Assembly (NCBI GenBank): GCA_035430165.1
Contig: DAOMGE010000002.1
Location: 62,001-126,000 of the forward strand
Origin: UBA7239 sp035430165
GTDB lineage: Bacteria > Pseudomonadota > Gammaproteobacteria > Pseudomonadales > UBA7239
Length of the DNA stretch: 64,000 nucleotides
Direction of reading: 5' to 3'
The position numbers were made by a program, and so were the translations under genes. The notes under the pieces are model-generated. The model ran no database searches, had not been told where the DNA came from, and saw only the letters and a program-made list of their open reading frames with translations. This document shows positions 1 to 8,699 of the stretch, piece by piece; the first letter of the stretch is position 1; every line of letters begins with the position of its first letter.

Positions 1-1
1 A

Positions 2-562
2 GACAAGTTTCCTGCAGAAGGCGTGCTGGTTCTGGAGAAACCGGAAGACATCTGGTTTTTGCAGGAAGCATTTGTGGCATTGCCTTTTTATCTGGCGGGC
101 CATCTGTTGGCGCAAACTGGATGGTTAGCCGAGGTCAGTGTGAATCGTCGTTTGATGATTTTGCCTTTACTGCTGGTGATATTCATTGCGGCAACACATT
201 TTAATTTTCCGGATAATCCCAATATGAAAGTCAATATGTCCACAGCGGAGCATGGAGGCTGGATATATTTTCCAGTGGCTGGGCTAACAGGGGCATTGGG
301 ATTCCTGCTGCTATGCCAGTTCTTGCCACAAAACAGGCTGCTGACATACGTCGGCAGCAATACCTTGCCTCTAATGGGAATCAACGGGTTGTTCCTGCAT
401 TTTTTTAATCGCCTGATCGCACCGGCTTGTGATGCACTTGGCCATGGCTATGTATTGCTGGCTGTTTATATCGCGGCATCGCTTGTTTCCCTGTTGTTGT
501 GCTTGCCGCTGGTGTTGCTCTTCAATCGTTGTGTGCCATGGTGCGTAGGGCAGTGGCGATAA
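2..562 (+). CDS. Acyltransferase-3-like membrane protein, C-terminal part
   Basis: The reading frame is open to the left edge of the window, so this is the 3' end of a longer gene. The visible part is about 186 residues with at least four hydrophobic segments. These include a segment after the FYLAGHLL motif, a segment around ILPLLLVIFIAATHF, and two at the C-terminus. The layout matches the C-terminal half of acyltransferase family 3 / fucose-4-O-acetylase-like proteins, which acetylate surface sugars at the inner membrane. The catalytic N-terminal part lies outside the window, so the family call rests on topology, the FYLAGHLL-like segment and the polysaccharide genes that follow. It converges on the next gene 24 bp away. 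Confidence 0.6.
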   Translation, partial: DKFPAEGVLVLEKPEDIWFLQEAFVALPFYLAGHLLAQTGWLAEVSVNRRLMILPLLLVIFIAATHFNFPDNPNMKVNMSTAEHGGWIYFPVAGLTGALGFLLLCQFLPQNRLLTYVGSNTLPLMGINGLFLHFFNRLIAPACDALGHGYVLLAVYIAASLVSLLLCLPLVLLFNRCVPWCVGQWR

Positions 563-586
563 TCCATCCGGTCTGTGGAAAATTGA

Positions 587-1876
587 TTATTCTTCGTCTG
601 TTTTACCGTGATAGATATCGTAAATATGCAGTTCCATGGATCTGAGAAGGACAGATTTACCGAAGTGGAAATCCCATAACAGTGCAGGGAAGGCATCCGG
701 ATCAATATCTGTATGCAAGTAGGCCTTGACAGCTTCTATGCGGCTGTCCCGGTTGTATTGCATGGGCGCTCTGCAGATATAGATACTGTGCATCCACAAC
801 AAAATAGCGCATGTAGTTGCTACGGGTTTGAACCACTTCCATGCTGTGCGATTGGCTTGCACGGCAAAGGCAATGTAAATAGCAGTAACGGCGAGAGAGG
901 CGTACAAGGCATAACGTGAAACTGTGTAAGGAAAAATGGAAGAGCGTAGATAAAGCGCCATGCCAGACAGAATAATGACATAGACAAAGAGCAATTTGGA
1001 TAAATCATTCCCGGTACATTTTGCCAGCATATACAAACCGGATGCGATCACGACAATGCCGAGAGGAATTTGTATCCAGGCAATATTGGCCAGATTCCAG
1101 GTGCCATTGGCAACCAGATTGCCCATGAAGCCCAGCACGTATTTCACCATAACCGGGAAACCGGGAAGCGTCGTCAAACTGTTGGCGGGGGGGTTGAAGT
1201 AGAAAAAAACTGCCAGTGGCGCAATGATACGTATGAGGAATTGCAGTGCATCGCCCCAGCGCTTACGAATGATGCAGTAACCCAGTGTGAGCGGAATTAA
1301 TGAGAGGCTGCCCGAAGAAAGGAAAAGCGCCGCTGTAAATGCGTAAACGGCTAGTGTCATGCGCCTCTCAACAATGGATAAAAGACACAGCACTGAAAAA
1401 AATGAAGAGCCCCAATACATTTGCCAGGCGGGCGTGGTGAAATCCATCGCTTCCCAATGATTGATCGTCAACATCAAAAAGGGAACGGGCACAAAGTAGG
1501 CCCAGCCTAACTGCAATTTTTTTCGGAAGTAAGTAATTAACATGAAGGTTGTCAGTAGCCAGCCTGCATTGCCCAGCAGCACAGCCAGCCTGAAATCAAT
1601 TTCACCCAATGTCTTGAATTCGAGCAAGACGACCAGTCGTGTGATCAGTGGAATGTGTCCGCCATTCTGGTTGAAGAGTTGGCGAACATACACTTCGTGC
1701 AAGCCTGTCGAATAAATATTATTCATGGGCCACAGCAATACACTGAAGTCATCAAAGTAGGGGATATTGATGGCATAGTGATTGATGATGAGGGCGTAGA
1801 TAACAAAAGGCAGCGCCATTGCCACAAGATAAAGAAGATTGAGCCTGTCGGGTGATTTTTTTATTGTTGCGTGCAT
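587..1876 (-). CDS. Polytopic membrane protein, GT-C/mannosyltransferase-like, function unknown
   Basis: About 429 residues with roughly ten hydrophobic segments. The first segment (MALPFVIYALIINHY) is followed by an acidic periplasmic stretch IPYFDDFSVLLWPMN. Two adjacent acidic residues after the first membrane segment are typical of GT-C transferases that use lipid-linked sugar donors, but no family-specific signature was recognised. The ATG at 1876 is preferred. The frame stays open upstream to 2068, but that would overlap the divergent gene starting at 2062. No good ribosome binding site was seen, so the start is uncertain. The context is surface polysaccharide synthesis. Confidence 0.65.
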   Translation of the reverse strand: MHATIKKSPDRLNLLYLVAMALPFVIYALIINHYAINIPYFDDFSVLLWPMNNIYSTGLHEVYVRQLFNQNGGHIPLITRLVVLLEFKTLGEIDFRLAVLLGNAGWLLTTFMLITYFRKKLQLGWAYFVPVPFLMLTINHWEAMDFTTPAWQMYWGSSFFSVLCLLSIVERRMTLAVYAFTAALFLSSGSLSLIPLTLGYCIIRKRWGDALQFLIRIIAPLAVFFYFNPPANSLTTLPGFPVMVKYVLGFMGNLVANGTWNLANIAWIQIPLGIVVIASGLYMLAKCTGNDLSKLLFVYVIILSGMALYLRSSIFPYTVSRYALYASLAVTAIYIAFAVQANRTAWKWFKPVATTCAILLWMHSIYICRAPMQYNRDSRIEAVKAYLHTDIDPDAFPALLWDFHFGKSVLLRSMELHIYDIYHGKTDEE

Positions 1877-2061
1877 TGCGTGCGGCTCATGTAAATCATC
1901 CGGGATACTCCCGAAAGGGTAAACGATAAGCGTTGTCGAGTAAATCTGTGCACAAGCGTGGCGCCACATGGCTGTGATGTTGGCCGCTACAGGATGATTG
2001 CTTGGTAAATACGCCGGGCTTGTCTTAGAATCAGGCCAAACACAAAGAACGCGGAGACACC

Positions 2062-2424
2062 ATGCCATCGACAGCAGTCATACTCGCTATCCTGACGGCA
2101 TTTTCCATGGCGGGCGGACAGATGCTCTTCAAATTGGGCGCTGCGTCTGTGCAGGGAAATTCTACGCTGGAGTTGTTGGTGTCGTTTGTGCGCAACCCGT
2201 TTCTGGTGGGTGCCGCTTTCCTGTATGCACTGACGATTGTTGTCTGGGTTTTTGTCTTGCGAATCCTGCCGTTGTCGCTGGCGTATCCACTCACTGCGTT
2301 GTCTTATGTCATCGTTCCGGTATTGAGTTACCTTTTTTTACAGGAAAAAATAAGCTGGCAGACTGCTGTGGGTGCCGCCCTGATTATCGCTGGCGTCATT
2401 GTCACGCATGCCAGGGGAGCCTGA
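2062..2424 (+). CDS. Small four-helix membrane protein, ArnE/EamA/SMR-like
   Basis: A 120-residue protein with four predicted membrane helices and the GGQMLFKLGA motif in helix 1. This motif is characteristic of EamA/ArnE-like half transporters. The membrane glutamate of helix 1 that defines the EmrE drug exporters is absent (helix 1 reads AVILAILTAFSMAGGQM). A multidrug role is therefore unlikely, and a lipid-linked sugar flippase subunit of the ArnE/ArnF kind is the better guess. The ATG at 2062 follows GGAG at good spacing. The next gene starts three bases after the stop, so the two are probably co-transcribed and co-functional. Confidence 0.75.
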   Translation: MPSTAVILAILTAFSMAGGQMLFKLGAASVQGNSTLELLVSFVRNPFLVGAAFLYALTIVVWVFVLRILPLSLAYPLTALSYVIVPVLSYLFLQEKISWQTAVGAALIIAGVIVTHARGA

Positions 2425-2427
2425 TCC

Positions 2428-3699
2428 ATGATATTGCTGGAAATCAATGAATTTAATCCGGAGCTGATGGCAAAAGCTGCCAGTGAACTCGGCTTGTCCA
2501 ACCTCAAGCGGCTGCTGGCACTCAAGCGCAGTGATACCACCACCGATGACAAACAGGAGCGGTTCGGTCTGGATCCCTGGGTGCAATGGGTGTCGATCCA
2601 TACCGGCAAGACATCGGCGCAGCACGGCGTGCAGCATCTGGGTGATGTGCCGCAACTGGCGGACAGGCAGATATGGGAAACACTCGCACAGAAAGGGCTG
2701 ACCTGCGGCGTGTGGGGCGCGATGAATGCCAGTCGCGGCAATACACCCGGTTGTGCATTTTTCTTTCCCGATCCCTGGACATTCAGTGAAGACGCCTATC
2801 CGCCCGAGTTGAATAACCTGCTGGCGTTTCCGCGTTACTACTCAAAAAATTACGGCGATCTCGACAAGAAAAAATCCGTGCAAACCTTGTTGAAGTTGCT
2901 CTGGTTTTGCGTGAATCCCCGGATTGCCGTGCAGTTGTTGCCACTTGCACCGCGACTGGTGTCTGCGGCGATCAATAATGGCCTGCATGAATATTTGCTG
3001 TTTGTGTTGTTCGATCTGGTGAATGCCAAACTGTTTTCACATTATTACAGAAAAACAAAACCCGATTTTGCCATCCTGTTCATGAATTCACTGGCACACC
3101 TGCAACACCACAAGTGGACGTCCAAGGATCGCCTTTCCAGCGAAATGCGCGTGGCGTTTACCATTTTTGATGTGGCAATCGGCATCGTGTTTGATGCGGT
3201 ACCGTTCGATCAGGGCATTGTTATCGCCAATGCGTTTACCCAGTTCTGTTCGTACGAGCAGAACGAATTCCTGCATCGCCAGAAAAATCCGGAAAAATTC
3301 CTGCAGGCGGCCGGCATTGCATTCCTGCGCGTTGAGCAGGCGATGACTAACGATGGTCATGTGTTCTTCGATTCGCCTGCCAGTGCCGGGCACGCGGCCG
3401 CTTTATTGAAGGAAGCGACGGTGAACGGCAAGCCCGCCTTTCATGTGGAATCGGGCGGCAAGACACCGGACAAGATATTTTTCCAGGTGATCGTGTGGGA
3501 GCCGCTGCCGCCAGATGCTGTACTGGAAATCAACGGCAGGCATATTCCGTTTTTTGAGCAGTTCGAAGTGATTACCCGGCGCAGTGGCAGCCACTTGCAG
3601 GAAGGCCATGTGTTTTCCAGCCAGGTCAATGTACCGGCCACACTTTACAATCACCAGATCCATGACTGTATCCTCGATCACTACGGTGTGACGCACTAG
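2428..3699 (+). CDS. Alkaline-phosphatase-superfamily / type I phosphodiesterase-like protein
   Basis: A 423-residue soluble protein with no signal peptide. The N-terminus MILLEINEFNPELM is a beta strand followed by acidic residues. The later segment SIHTGKTSAQHGV has the Thr-centred pattern of the nucleophile loop in type I phosphodiesterases/nucleotide pyrophosphatases. A histidine/aspartate-rich middle (NSLAHLQHHKW, VPFDQGIVIANAF) could supply metal ligands. The start follows GGAG inside the end of the preceding gene, with three bases between stop and start. Pairing with a flippase-like protein suggests it acts on a lipid-linked or phosphorylated sugar, but the substrate is unknown. Its stop overlaps that of the convergent gene. 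Confidence 0.6.
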   Translation: MILLEINEFNPELMAKAASELGLSNLKRLLALKRSDTTTDDKQERFGLDPWVQWVSIHTGKTSAQHGVQHLGDVPQLADRQIWETLAQKGLTCGVWGAMNASRGNTPGCAFFFPDPWTFSEDAYPPELNNLLAFPRYYSKNYGDLDKKKSVQTLLKLLWFCVNPRIAVQLLPLAPRLVSAAINNGLHEYLLFVLFDLVNAKLFSHYYRKTKPDFAILFMNSLAHLQHHKWTSKDRLSSEMRVAFTIFDVAIGIVFDAVPFDQGIVIANAFTQFCSYEQNEFLHRQKNPEKFLQAAGIAFLRVEQAMTNDGHVFFDSPASAGHAAALLKEATVNGKPAFHVESGGKTPDKIFFQVIVWEPLPPDAVLEINGRHIPFFEQFEVITRRSGSHLQEGHVFSSQVNVPATLYNHQIHDCILDHYGVTH

Positions 3700-5621
3700 T
3701 TTTTAAACGTGTAGATACTGCCTTTTGCATTGCGATAGCGCAGGTTGAAGTGCGCATCGAATTCCGCTTCGTTATAGGGTGGATAGGGTGGATGCGGAAT
3801 CAGGAAGCCTGAGGCTGAATACCGTTGCCTGAGTGTTTTTTCCAGTATATCGGGCGCAATGCCATGGCCTGCGGGTGACGTTATGCTGATAACACGCTCG
3901 TAGCCATGTGGCCCGTAATGATTGCCTGCCATAGTGCCTTTGAAAAACCAGCGGATGTCGCGCATATAGAATTCAAATGCTGTTTGCCGTGCACCAAAAA
4001 TCTCGTTCGCATGACTCACCAGATCGTATTCAGGATTATTGCGTAGCATCAGGTCATATGCGCTTGACTCTACGGGGTTTTGCAGATTCCGCAGCCAGAG
4101 AAATCGCTCCTGGGTAAATGCCAGCAGCGCCAATAGTGCTGCGGTAAAGAGACAGGTTGTGACAAGCCTGCCGAAGACATTATCAAAAACAGTGCTGAAA
4201 AATTTGTCGAGCAGCGAGGCGATGTAGATGAAAACCAGTGGCATGATGGGCATCAGGTATCGTGCATCCTGCGCACCAAAAAACCAGAACGTGCAATAAA
4301 CCCAGCAAAATACCAGCAACATATTCATGCTGCTGCGCGATAATCCTGCGAGTGCTGTCGACAGATAGAGCAGCGAAAATATTATGTACACGCCCTGTGT
4401 GTGGAGTGTCGGATTTTCCCATGCGTAGAAAGGCATTAGCAGAAATCCGGTTACGTTTCGCGGGATACGTTCATCCAGCAGGCCAGACATCTGCCCGCGT
4501 ACATCGTCGGCATCCCACAAATACATGCCGAAAATGTTGCTGGCAAAAGGATGCACAGGATTGCCTGTCATGATGAAATTCCTGATGTACCACCACAAGC
4601 CCCAGCCAGCTGCCCAGGCGATATAGACCAACAGGGATTTAAAGCGCCCTTTTTCCGAATACAGGATAGTCAGGGCGACAGGCAGCGCAAAAATGCACAT
4701 CAGGTATTTGATGCCCATGGCGATACCGAAGCAGATTGCTGACACGACCAGTGGCCACTGCATCCTCGATTCTTTCCAGACATAAAGCCCGAAAACGGTG
4801 CCAAGAATGAAGTACATGGCGGGATTGTCTACCAGTGCAAAGGAACGAAAGCTGAAAACAGCAAAGGTCTTGGCCATGAAAAACCAGAGTGTCAGCAGAA
4901 CCACAGAATATCGCAGTCGCAGGTGATTGCAGAATGCATAGACACCAAACACCGTTAACGTACCAGGCAGGGCGTGCATGGTTTGCAGGAAGGCAAGATT
5001 GCGTTCAACCAGCAACCCGAGGCTGTAAACCAGATTGAAATTAAGGGAGTGAAAAGGATAGATAAGAAATTCGGGATACGCGGCCAGCCCACGATTCAGG
5101 AGAAAAAAATCCGCATAGGGCACATGAAAGGATGTCGGATCGCCAATGCGCCAGTCATCCAGTGAGGCAAACTGGTATACAGCCAGCAGTAGAAGCACGG
5201 TCAGTGTTATTAGTGTTCCGGATATCGTCGAAGGTGTGATGGTATGGCAAATGCGGGATGCATTAATCAATACCGATGAGGCAGCAAGCAGCGTGGTGGC
5301 CGCGAAAAGCAGTGTCAGTGATCCGGCGTCCAGCGATTTGCAAAGCACTAGCAAGAACAGTTCGGCAACAAGTAGTGCCATGCCGACAGTGATCGAAAGA
5401 AAAGCGAAGCCAGCAGCGGATACGACGGGAGCCGGATTTTTTTCGTAGCGAATCAGCAAGCCGGCGAATCCGCTGCCCCACAGCAATACCATCAGCGTCA
5501 ACAACGAGTTGTAACAGAAAAAACGCAAGGCTGACTGGTATGTCATGTTTTCCAGCAAGCTGGCGAGTGCCGGGCCGGTCACCATCTGGAATGGAAAAAA
5601 ATAATCTGACAGCTCTTGCAT
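3696..5621 (-). CDS. Large polytopic membrane protein, GT39/ArnT-like glycosyltransferase
   Basis: 641 residues with about a dozen membrane segments in the N-terminal 480 residues and a soluble C-terminal domain. An acidic loop after an early helix (SLDDWRIGDPTSFHVPYADF), then LLNRGLAAYPEFLIYP and VDNPAMYFILG, gives the overall plan of GT-C transferases. These move a sugar from a polyprenyl phosphate to an acceptor in the periplasm. No family signature is decisive. The ATG at 5621 has no strong Shine-Dalgarno sequence, and an internal Met at residue 26 is an alternative start. Its stop codon overlaps that of the convergent phosphodiesterase-like gene, leaving no room for a terminator between them. 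Confidence 0.65.
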   Translation of the reverse strand: MQELSDYFFPFQMVTGPALASLLENMTYQSALRFFCYNSLLTLMVLLWGSGFAGLLIRYEKNPAPVVSAAGFAFLSITVGMALLVAELFLLVLCKSLDAGSLTLLFAATTLLAASSVLINASRICHTITPSTISGTLITLTVLLLLAVYQFASLDDWRIGDPTSFHVPYADFFLLNRGLAAYPEFLIYPFHSLNFNLVYSLGLLVERNLAFLQTMHALPGTLTVFGVYAFCNHLRLRYSVVLLTLWFFMAKTFAVFSFRSFALVDNPAMYFILGTVFGLYVWKESRMQWPLVVSAICFGIAMGIKYLMCIFALPVALTILYSEKGRFKSLLVYIAWAAGWGLWWYIRNFIMTGNPVHPFASNIFGMYLWDADDVRGQMSGLLDERIPRNVTGFLLMPFYAWENPTLHTQGVYIIFSLLYLSTALAGLSRSSMNMLLVFCWVYCTFWFFGAQDARYLMPIMPLVFIYIASLLDKFFSTVFDNVFGRLVTTCLFTAALLALLAFTQERFLWLRNLQNPVESSAYDLMLRNNPEYDLVSHANEIFGARQTAFEFYMRDIRWFFKGTMAGNHYGPHGYERVISITSPAGHGIAPDILEKTLRQRYSASGFLIPHPPYPPYNEAEFDAHFNLRYRNAKGSIYTFKN

Positions 5622-5775
5622 GGTGAAGGCTCGTCGCCACGTTAGTGATTATGCGGCCAATTCTTGGGCAATAAGGTGCTGAAGTAAAGCCGCCGGAAAT
5701 GGTATATCCTTCTGGCCAGAATCCCGTACAGGCCAGGCTGCAGTCTGGTATATCGCATCGAAGGTGGAGGTTTTT

Positions 5776-6546
5776 GTGCTAAGACGCTTACAGTTTGTTT
5801 TGCGCATGATGAGCGCGACACTCTCGTACTGGAGTCCGGGCGACTGGCTGGGTTTCTGGCTGGGCAACAAGAGCAAGATTTCACTCCGGGGCATCACACT
5901 GCAACTGCGTGATGGCAACTACATGGCAAAAATTGCTGACCTGGCGATGGCCTGGGAGGTGATTATCGACAACGTGTATGACACCTATCCGATCTCGCCG
6001 ACTGACACGATTGTCGATATCGGTGGGCATATCGGTTCATTTTCGGTCAAGGCCTCGAAGCAGGCGTACAGTGGCAAGGTTTTCACTTGTGAACCGTTTC
6101 CCTCCACGTTTGCTGTCCTGCAAAAAAATACCGCCAGCTGCCCGAATGTCCTGCTGAACCAGATCGCCATTTCCAATCGCAATGGCAAGGATACTTTCTA
6201 TTTCTCTGCACAAAATCCTGCAGAAAATTCGCTGGTGCGCAAGACGGGCAATGTCATTGAAGTGCCGTTGATGACACTGGGCGATTTTTTCCAGCAGCAG
6301 GGGATTACGTCAGTTGACCTGATGAAAGTCGATTGCGAAGGTGCAGAGTACGACATTATTTTCAGTGCGGCAGACCAGTTGCACAAGATAAAGAAACTGG
6401 TGATGGAAGTTCATGAGCCGGATTATTTCGGGATTGCCGACAAATATTCCATCGATAGCCTGATGAAAGTGTTACAGGACAGTGGCTTCCATGCCACCTT
6501 CAAACGGGAAAACAAATTCCAGGGCTATATCTACGCGCATCGTTAA
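5776..6546 (+). CDS. FkbM-family SAM-dependent methyltransferase
   Basis: Motif I DIGGHIGSFS is the SAM-binding glycine-rich loop. The following acidic CEPFPSTFAVLQKN, the VDLMKVDCEGAEYDII motif and the KLVMEVHEPDYF strand are typical of FkbM O-methyltransferases, which act on sugars of polysaccharides and glycolipids. The GTG at 5776 is chosen because a strong GGAGG (5766-5770) lies five bases upstream of it. A GTG four codons earlier would overlap that site. The protein is 256 residues. It is a single plus-strand gene between minus-strand genes, so it probably has its own promoter. Confidence 0.85.
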   Translation: MLRRLQFVLRMMSATLSYWSPGDWLGFWLGNKSKISLRGITLQLRDGNYMAKIADLAMAWEVIIDNVYDTYPISPTDTIVDIGGHIGSFSVKASKQAYSGKVFTCEPFPSTFAVLQKNTASCPNVLLNQIAISNRNGKDTFYFSAQNPAENSLVRKTGNVIEVPLMTLGDFFQQQGITSVDLMKVDCEGAEYDIIFSAADQLHKIKKLVMEVHEPDYFGIADKYSIDSLMKVLQDSGFHATFKRENKFQGYIYAHR

Positions 6547-6575
6547 TGCGCAAATAAACTGCCACCACGGACTTG

Positions 6576-7550
6576 TCAGTTTTCGGGCTGGTCGGCATCA
6601 AATGTCGAGATGGGTGTTTTCGGTGTGTTTTGCACATCGTAATTGAATACTGACAGCAACAATTGCGTGCCAACGATAACGGTCAGTCCGGCCAGCATCA
6701 CCACGCCACTCGGCGCAACATTTTGCAGCACAATGGATCGCGTCCAGTGAATCCCGCCATAAATAAAACCGAAAAGCAGGAATGATGTGCCAACCAGCAA
6801 TTCCAGCGAGGCGATGGTGAAATCGCGCAGGAAATAGTTGTACACAATCCGTTTGCAGAAATTGCGGATATGGCCTTTCAGGAACAGCATCAGGATGTCC
6901 TTGATCCGCAAGCCGGATTCCTCGTCTTCGTAAACCGCTGTCATCGGTACATCCATCACCACAGCGCGGATACTGTTGAGCCGGAACAGCATGTCGCTTT
7001 CAAAAAAATACCGGTCGTGGATTTTTTCCAGTGGCAACATGGAAAGCGCCTGCCGGTTAATGGCAGTAAAACCATTATTCGGATCGAAGATATTCCAGTA
7101 GCCACTGGATGCCTTGGTGAAAAATGTCAGCGCCGCATTGCCGAGCAGGCGGATTTTTGGCATGCGGCTCACGTGCTCAAAACTGAAAAAGCGGTTGCCT
7201 TTGGTGTAATCGGCACGTCCGTCACGAATAGGTTTGATGAACTTGGGTATCAGGCGCGGATCCATCTGGCCGTCACCATCAACCTTGATGGCAATATCCA
7301 TCCCGTCTTTCAATGCTTCAACATAGCCGCGTTTGGTGGCGCCGCCGACACCTTTGTTGACGGGATTGAACAGTACGCTGACGCGCGAATCCGTGTTGTT
7401 ATCCAGCACAAACTGGCCGCTGTGATCCGGGCAGCAATCATCCACGACATAAATTTTCCCGATCTCCGGGCCGATGTTGCGGATGACATCCAGCACATGG
7501 CGGGTGACCTTGTAGGAAGGAATGATGACTGCTGCCTTGCATGCTTGCAT
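6576..7550 (-). CDS. GT2 glycosyltransferase, DPM1-like, with C-terminal membrane anchors
   Basis: 324 residues. The GT-A nucleotide-sugar fold begins with AVIIPSYKVTRHVLDVI. The metal/nucleotide motif is KVDGDGQMDP, and YFFESDMLFRL matches the acceptor-side region of polyprenyl-phosphate glycosyltransferases. Two hydrophobic segments at the C-terminus (around LLVGTSFLLFGFIYGG and VMLAGLTVIVGTQLLL) anchor it. It probably makes a polyprenyl-phosphate sugar for one of the GT-C proteins in the region. The ATG at 7550 lies just after the stop of the upstream SGNH-like gene (four bases apart), giving a probable operon with the acylation pair. The longer frame up to 7646 would overlap that gene and lacks homology-like sequence. 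Confidence 0.85.
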   Translation of the reverse strand: MQACKAAVIIPSYKVTRHVLDVIRNIGPEIGKIYVVDDCCPDHSGQFVLDNNTDSRVSVLFNPVNKGVGGATKRGYVEALKDGMDIAIKVDGDGQMDPRLIPKFIKPIRDGRADYTKGNRFFSFEHVSRMPKIRLLGNAALTFFTKASSGYWNIFDPNNGFTAINRQALSMLPLEKIHDRYFFESDMLFRLNSIRAVVMDVPMTAVYEDEESGLRIKDILMLFLKGHIRNFCKRIVYNYFLRDFTIASLELLVGTSFLLFGFIYGGIHWTRSIVLQNVAPSGVVMLAGLTVIVGTQLLLSVFNYDVQNTPKTPISTFDADQPEN

Positions 7551-7554
7551 CGTT

Positions 7555-8691
7555 TTATCTCTTGGGTGCGTTATGCGCAAGATCCGCCAGCAGGCGGCTC
7601 TTGTAGTGGTTGATGTTGTCGATAAAGTTTGCCTGGTATTCGTCAATATTTTCCGGTGTCAGCCGGTTCAGGTTTCTGGCAATCGAGTCGGCAATGTAAT
7701 GATTGATTTCGATGGTGAAGTGAAAATCATCCGCATAGTTTTCAGGGTGTGCGGTAATCCAGTCGAGATTATCAAAGGAAAAGATTCTGATGTTTTTACA
7801 GCCGCGTGTCTGGTTGACGATATACCGGCGCATGTTGATTTTCCGTACGATGTGCTCGGTGTTCGTGGTGTTGGTGTAGGCGGACCGGTCTTCGGGGGAA
7901 AACATGATGGCGATGTCCTTGTCGCTATTGCAGTAGGGCATCAACACATCCAGCAGGTTTTTATCGATGGAGGGGTATTGGTAAGCGTCCAGTTCATCCG
8001 CAGGAGGCAATACTCTTGCCACGTCCTGTATGGCGGGCAAGATAGTATTCTGTTTGTAGTCATCCGAGCCGTGCGCAGCAAACCGGCCTTCTGCCAGCAG
8101 GTTTTCATAGAAGGGGCCGTTGTTTTCGATGCCGAGGCTGAATTTTGTAAAGTCACCGCGCAGGAACTGCAGTGAAAAATTTACATTGCTGGTATTGAAG
8201 AGATAGTTTTTGTCATCAAGGATACTGCTGTTGTACAGATAATACGGGAAAGGGCTGCCCGGTTTCGAGTTGTCGTGATCTGCTTCATAAATGTAAAAAT
8301 AATGAACGTCCCACAAGATGTGTTTGATGTCGGGTTTTTTCGCTAGCGCGTAGCGCGCAATGCTTGCCTGCATGCGTGGCGTGCTGCCATTGACGGAGAG
8401 ATTCAGCGTTTTCCCCCAAGGCAAGTGCTCATTGATGAGTGATTCGGTGTAATTGGCCATCGTCGATGAGCCGATAATCAGTGACGAATAGTTTTCAGCA
8501 GGATCTGCCAGCACCGTATTGATCCAGCCGGCGTGCTGGTAGGCTTGCTCGGTGCTGTAGCCGGCGTTTTTGAAATAACTTTTGTGGTAGATCTGGAAGG
8601 GATCAACAAGATAAACCAGCGCAACCGGTCCGATGACAAACAGCATCAGGGCCATGAGTATTGCAATGAAACTGGCGGTTTTGTATTTCAT
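7555..8691 (-). CDS. SGNH-like periplasmic acyltransferase partner of MBOAT
   Basis: 378 residues with one N-terminal membrane helix (about residues 8-29) and a periplasmic domain. LIIGSSTMAN (GSS at 74-76) corresponds to the nucleophile block of SGNH hydrolases. The DDFHFT motif near residue 324 supplies the Asp/His pair. This layout is seen in proteins that complete O-acetyl transfer from an MBOAT partner, for example DltD- and AlgX/AlgJ-type proteins. The MBOAT gene lies directly upstream, with eight bases between its stop and this start, which supports that role. Homologues are often annotated only as hypothetical. Confidence 0.7.
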   Translation of the reverse strand: MKYKTASFIAILMALMLFVIGPVALVYLVDPFQIYHKSYFKNAGYSTEQAYQHAGWINTVLADPAENYSSLIIGSSTMANYTESLINEHLPWGKTLNLSVNGSTPRMQASIARYALAKKPDIKHILWDVHYFYIYEADHDNSKPGSPFPYYLYNSSILDDKNYLFNTSNVNFSLQFLRGDFTKFSLGIENNGPFYENLLAEGRFAAHGSDDYKQNTILPAIQDVARVLPPADELDAYQYPSIDKNLLDVLMPYCNSDKDIAIMFSPEDRSAYTNTTNTEHIVRKINMRRYIVNQTRGCKNIRIFSFDNLDWITAHPENYADDFHFTIEINHYIADSIARNLNRLTPENIDEYQANFIDNINHYKSRLLADLAHNAPKR

Positions 8692-8699
8692 TCGTGGCT

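Noticed and set aside
2062..2424. EmrE-type multidrug exporter
   Set aside because: The essential helix-1 glutamate is missing and the genetic context is polysaccharide synthesis.
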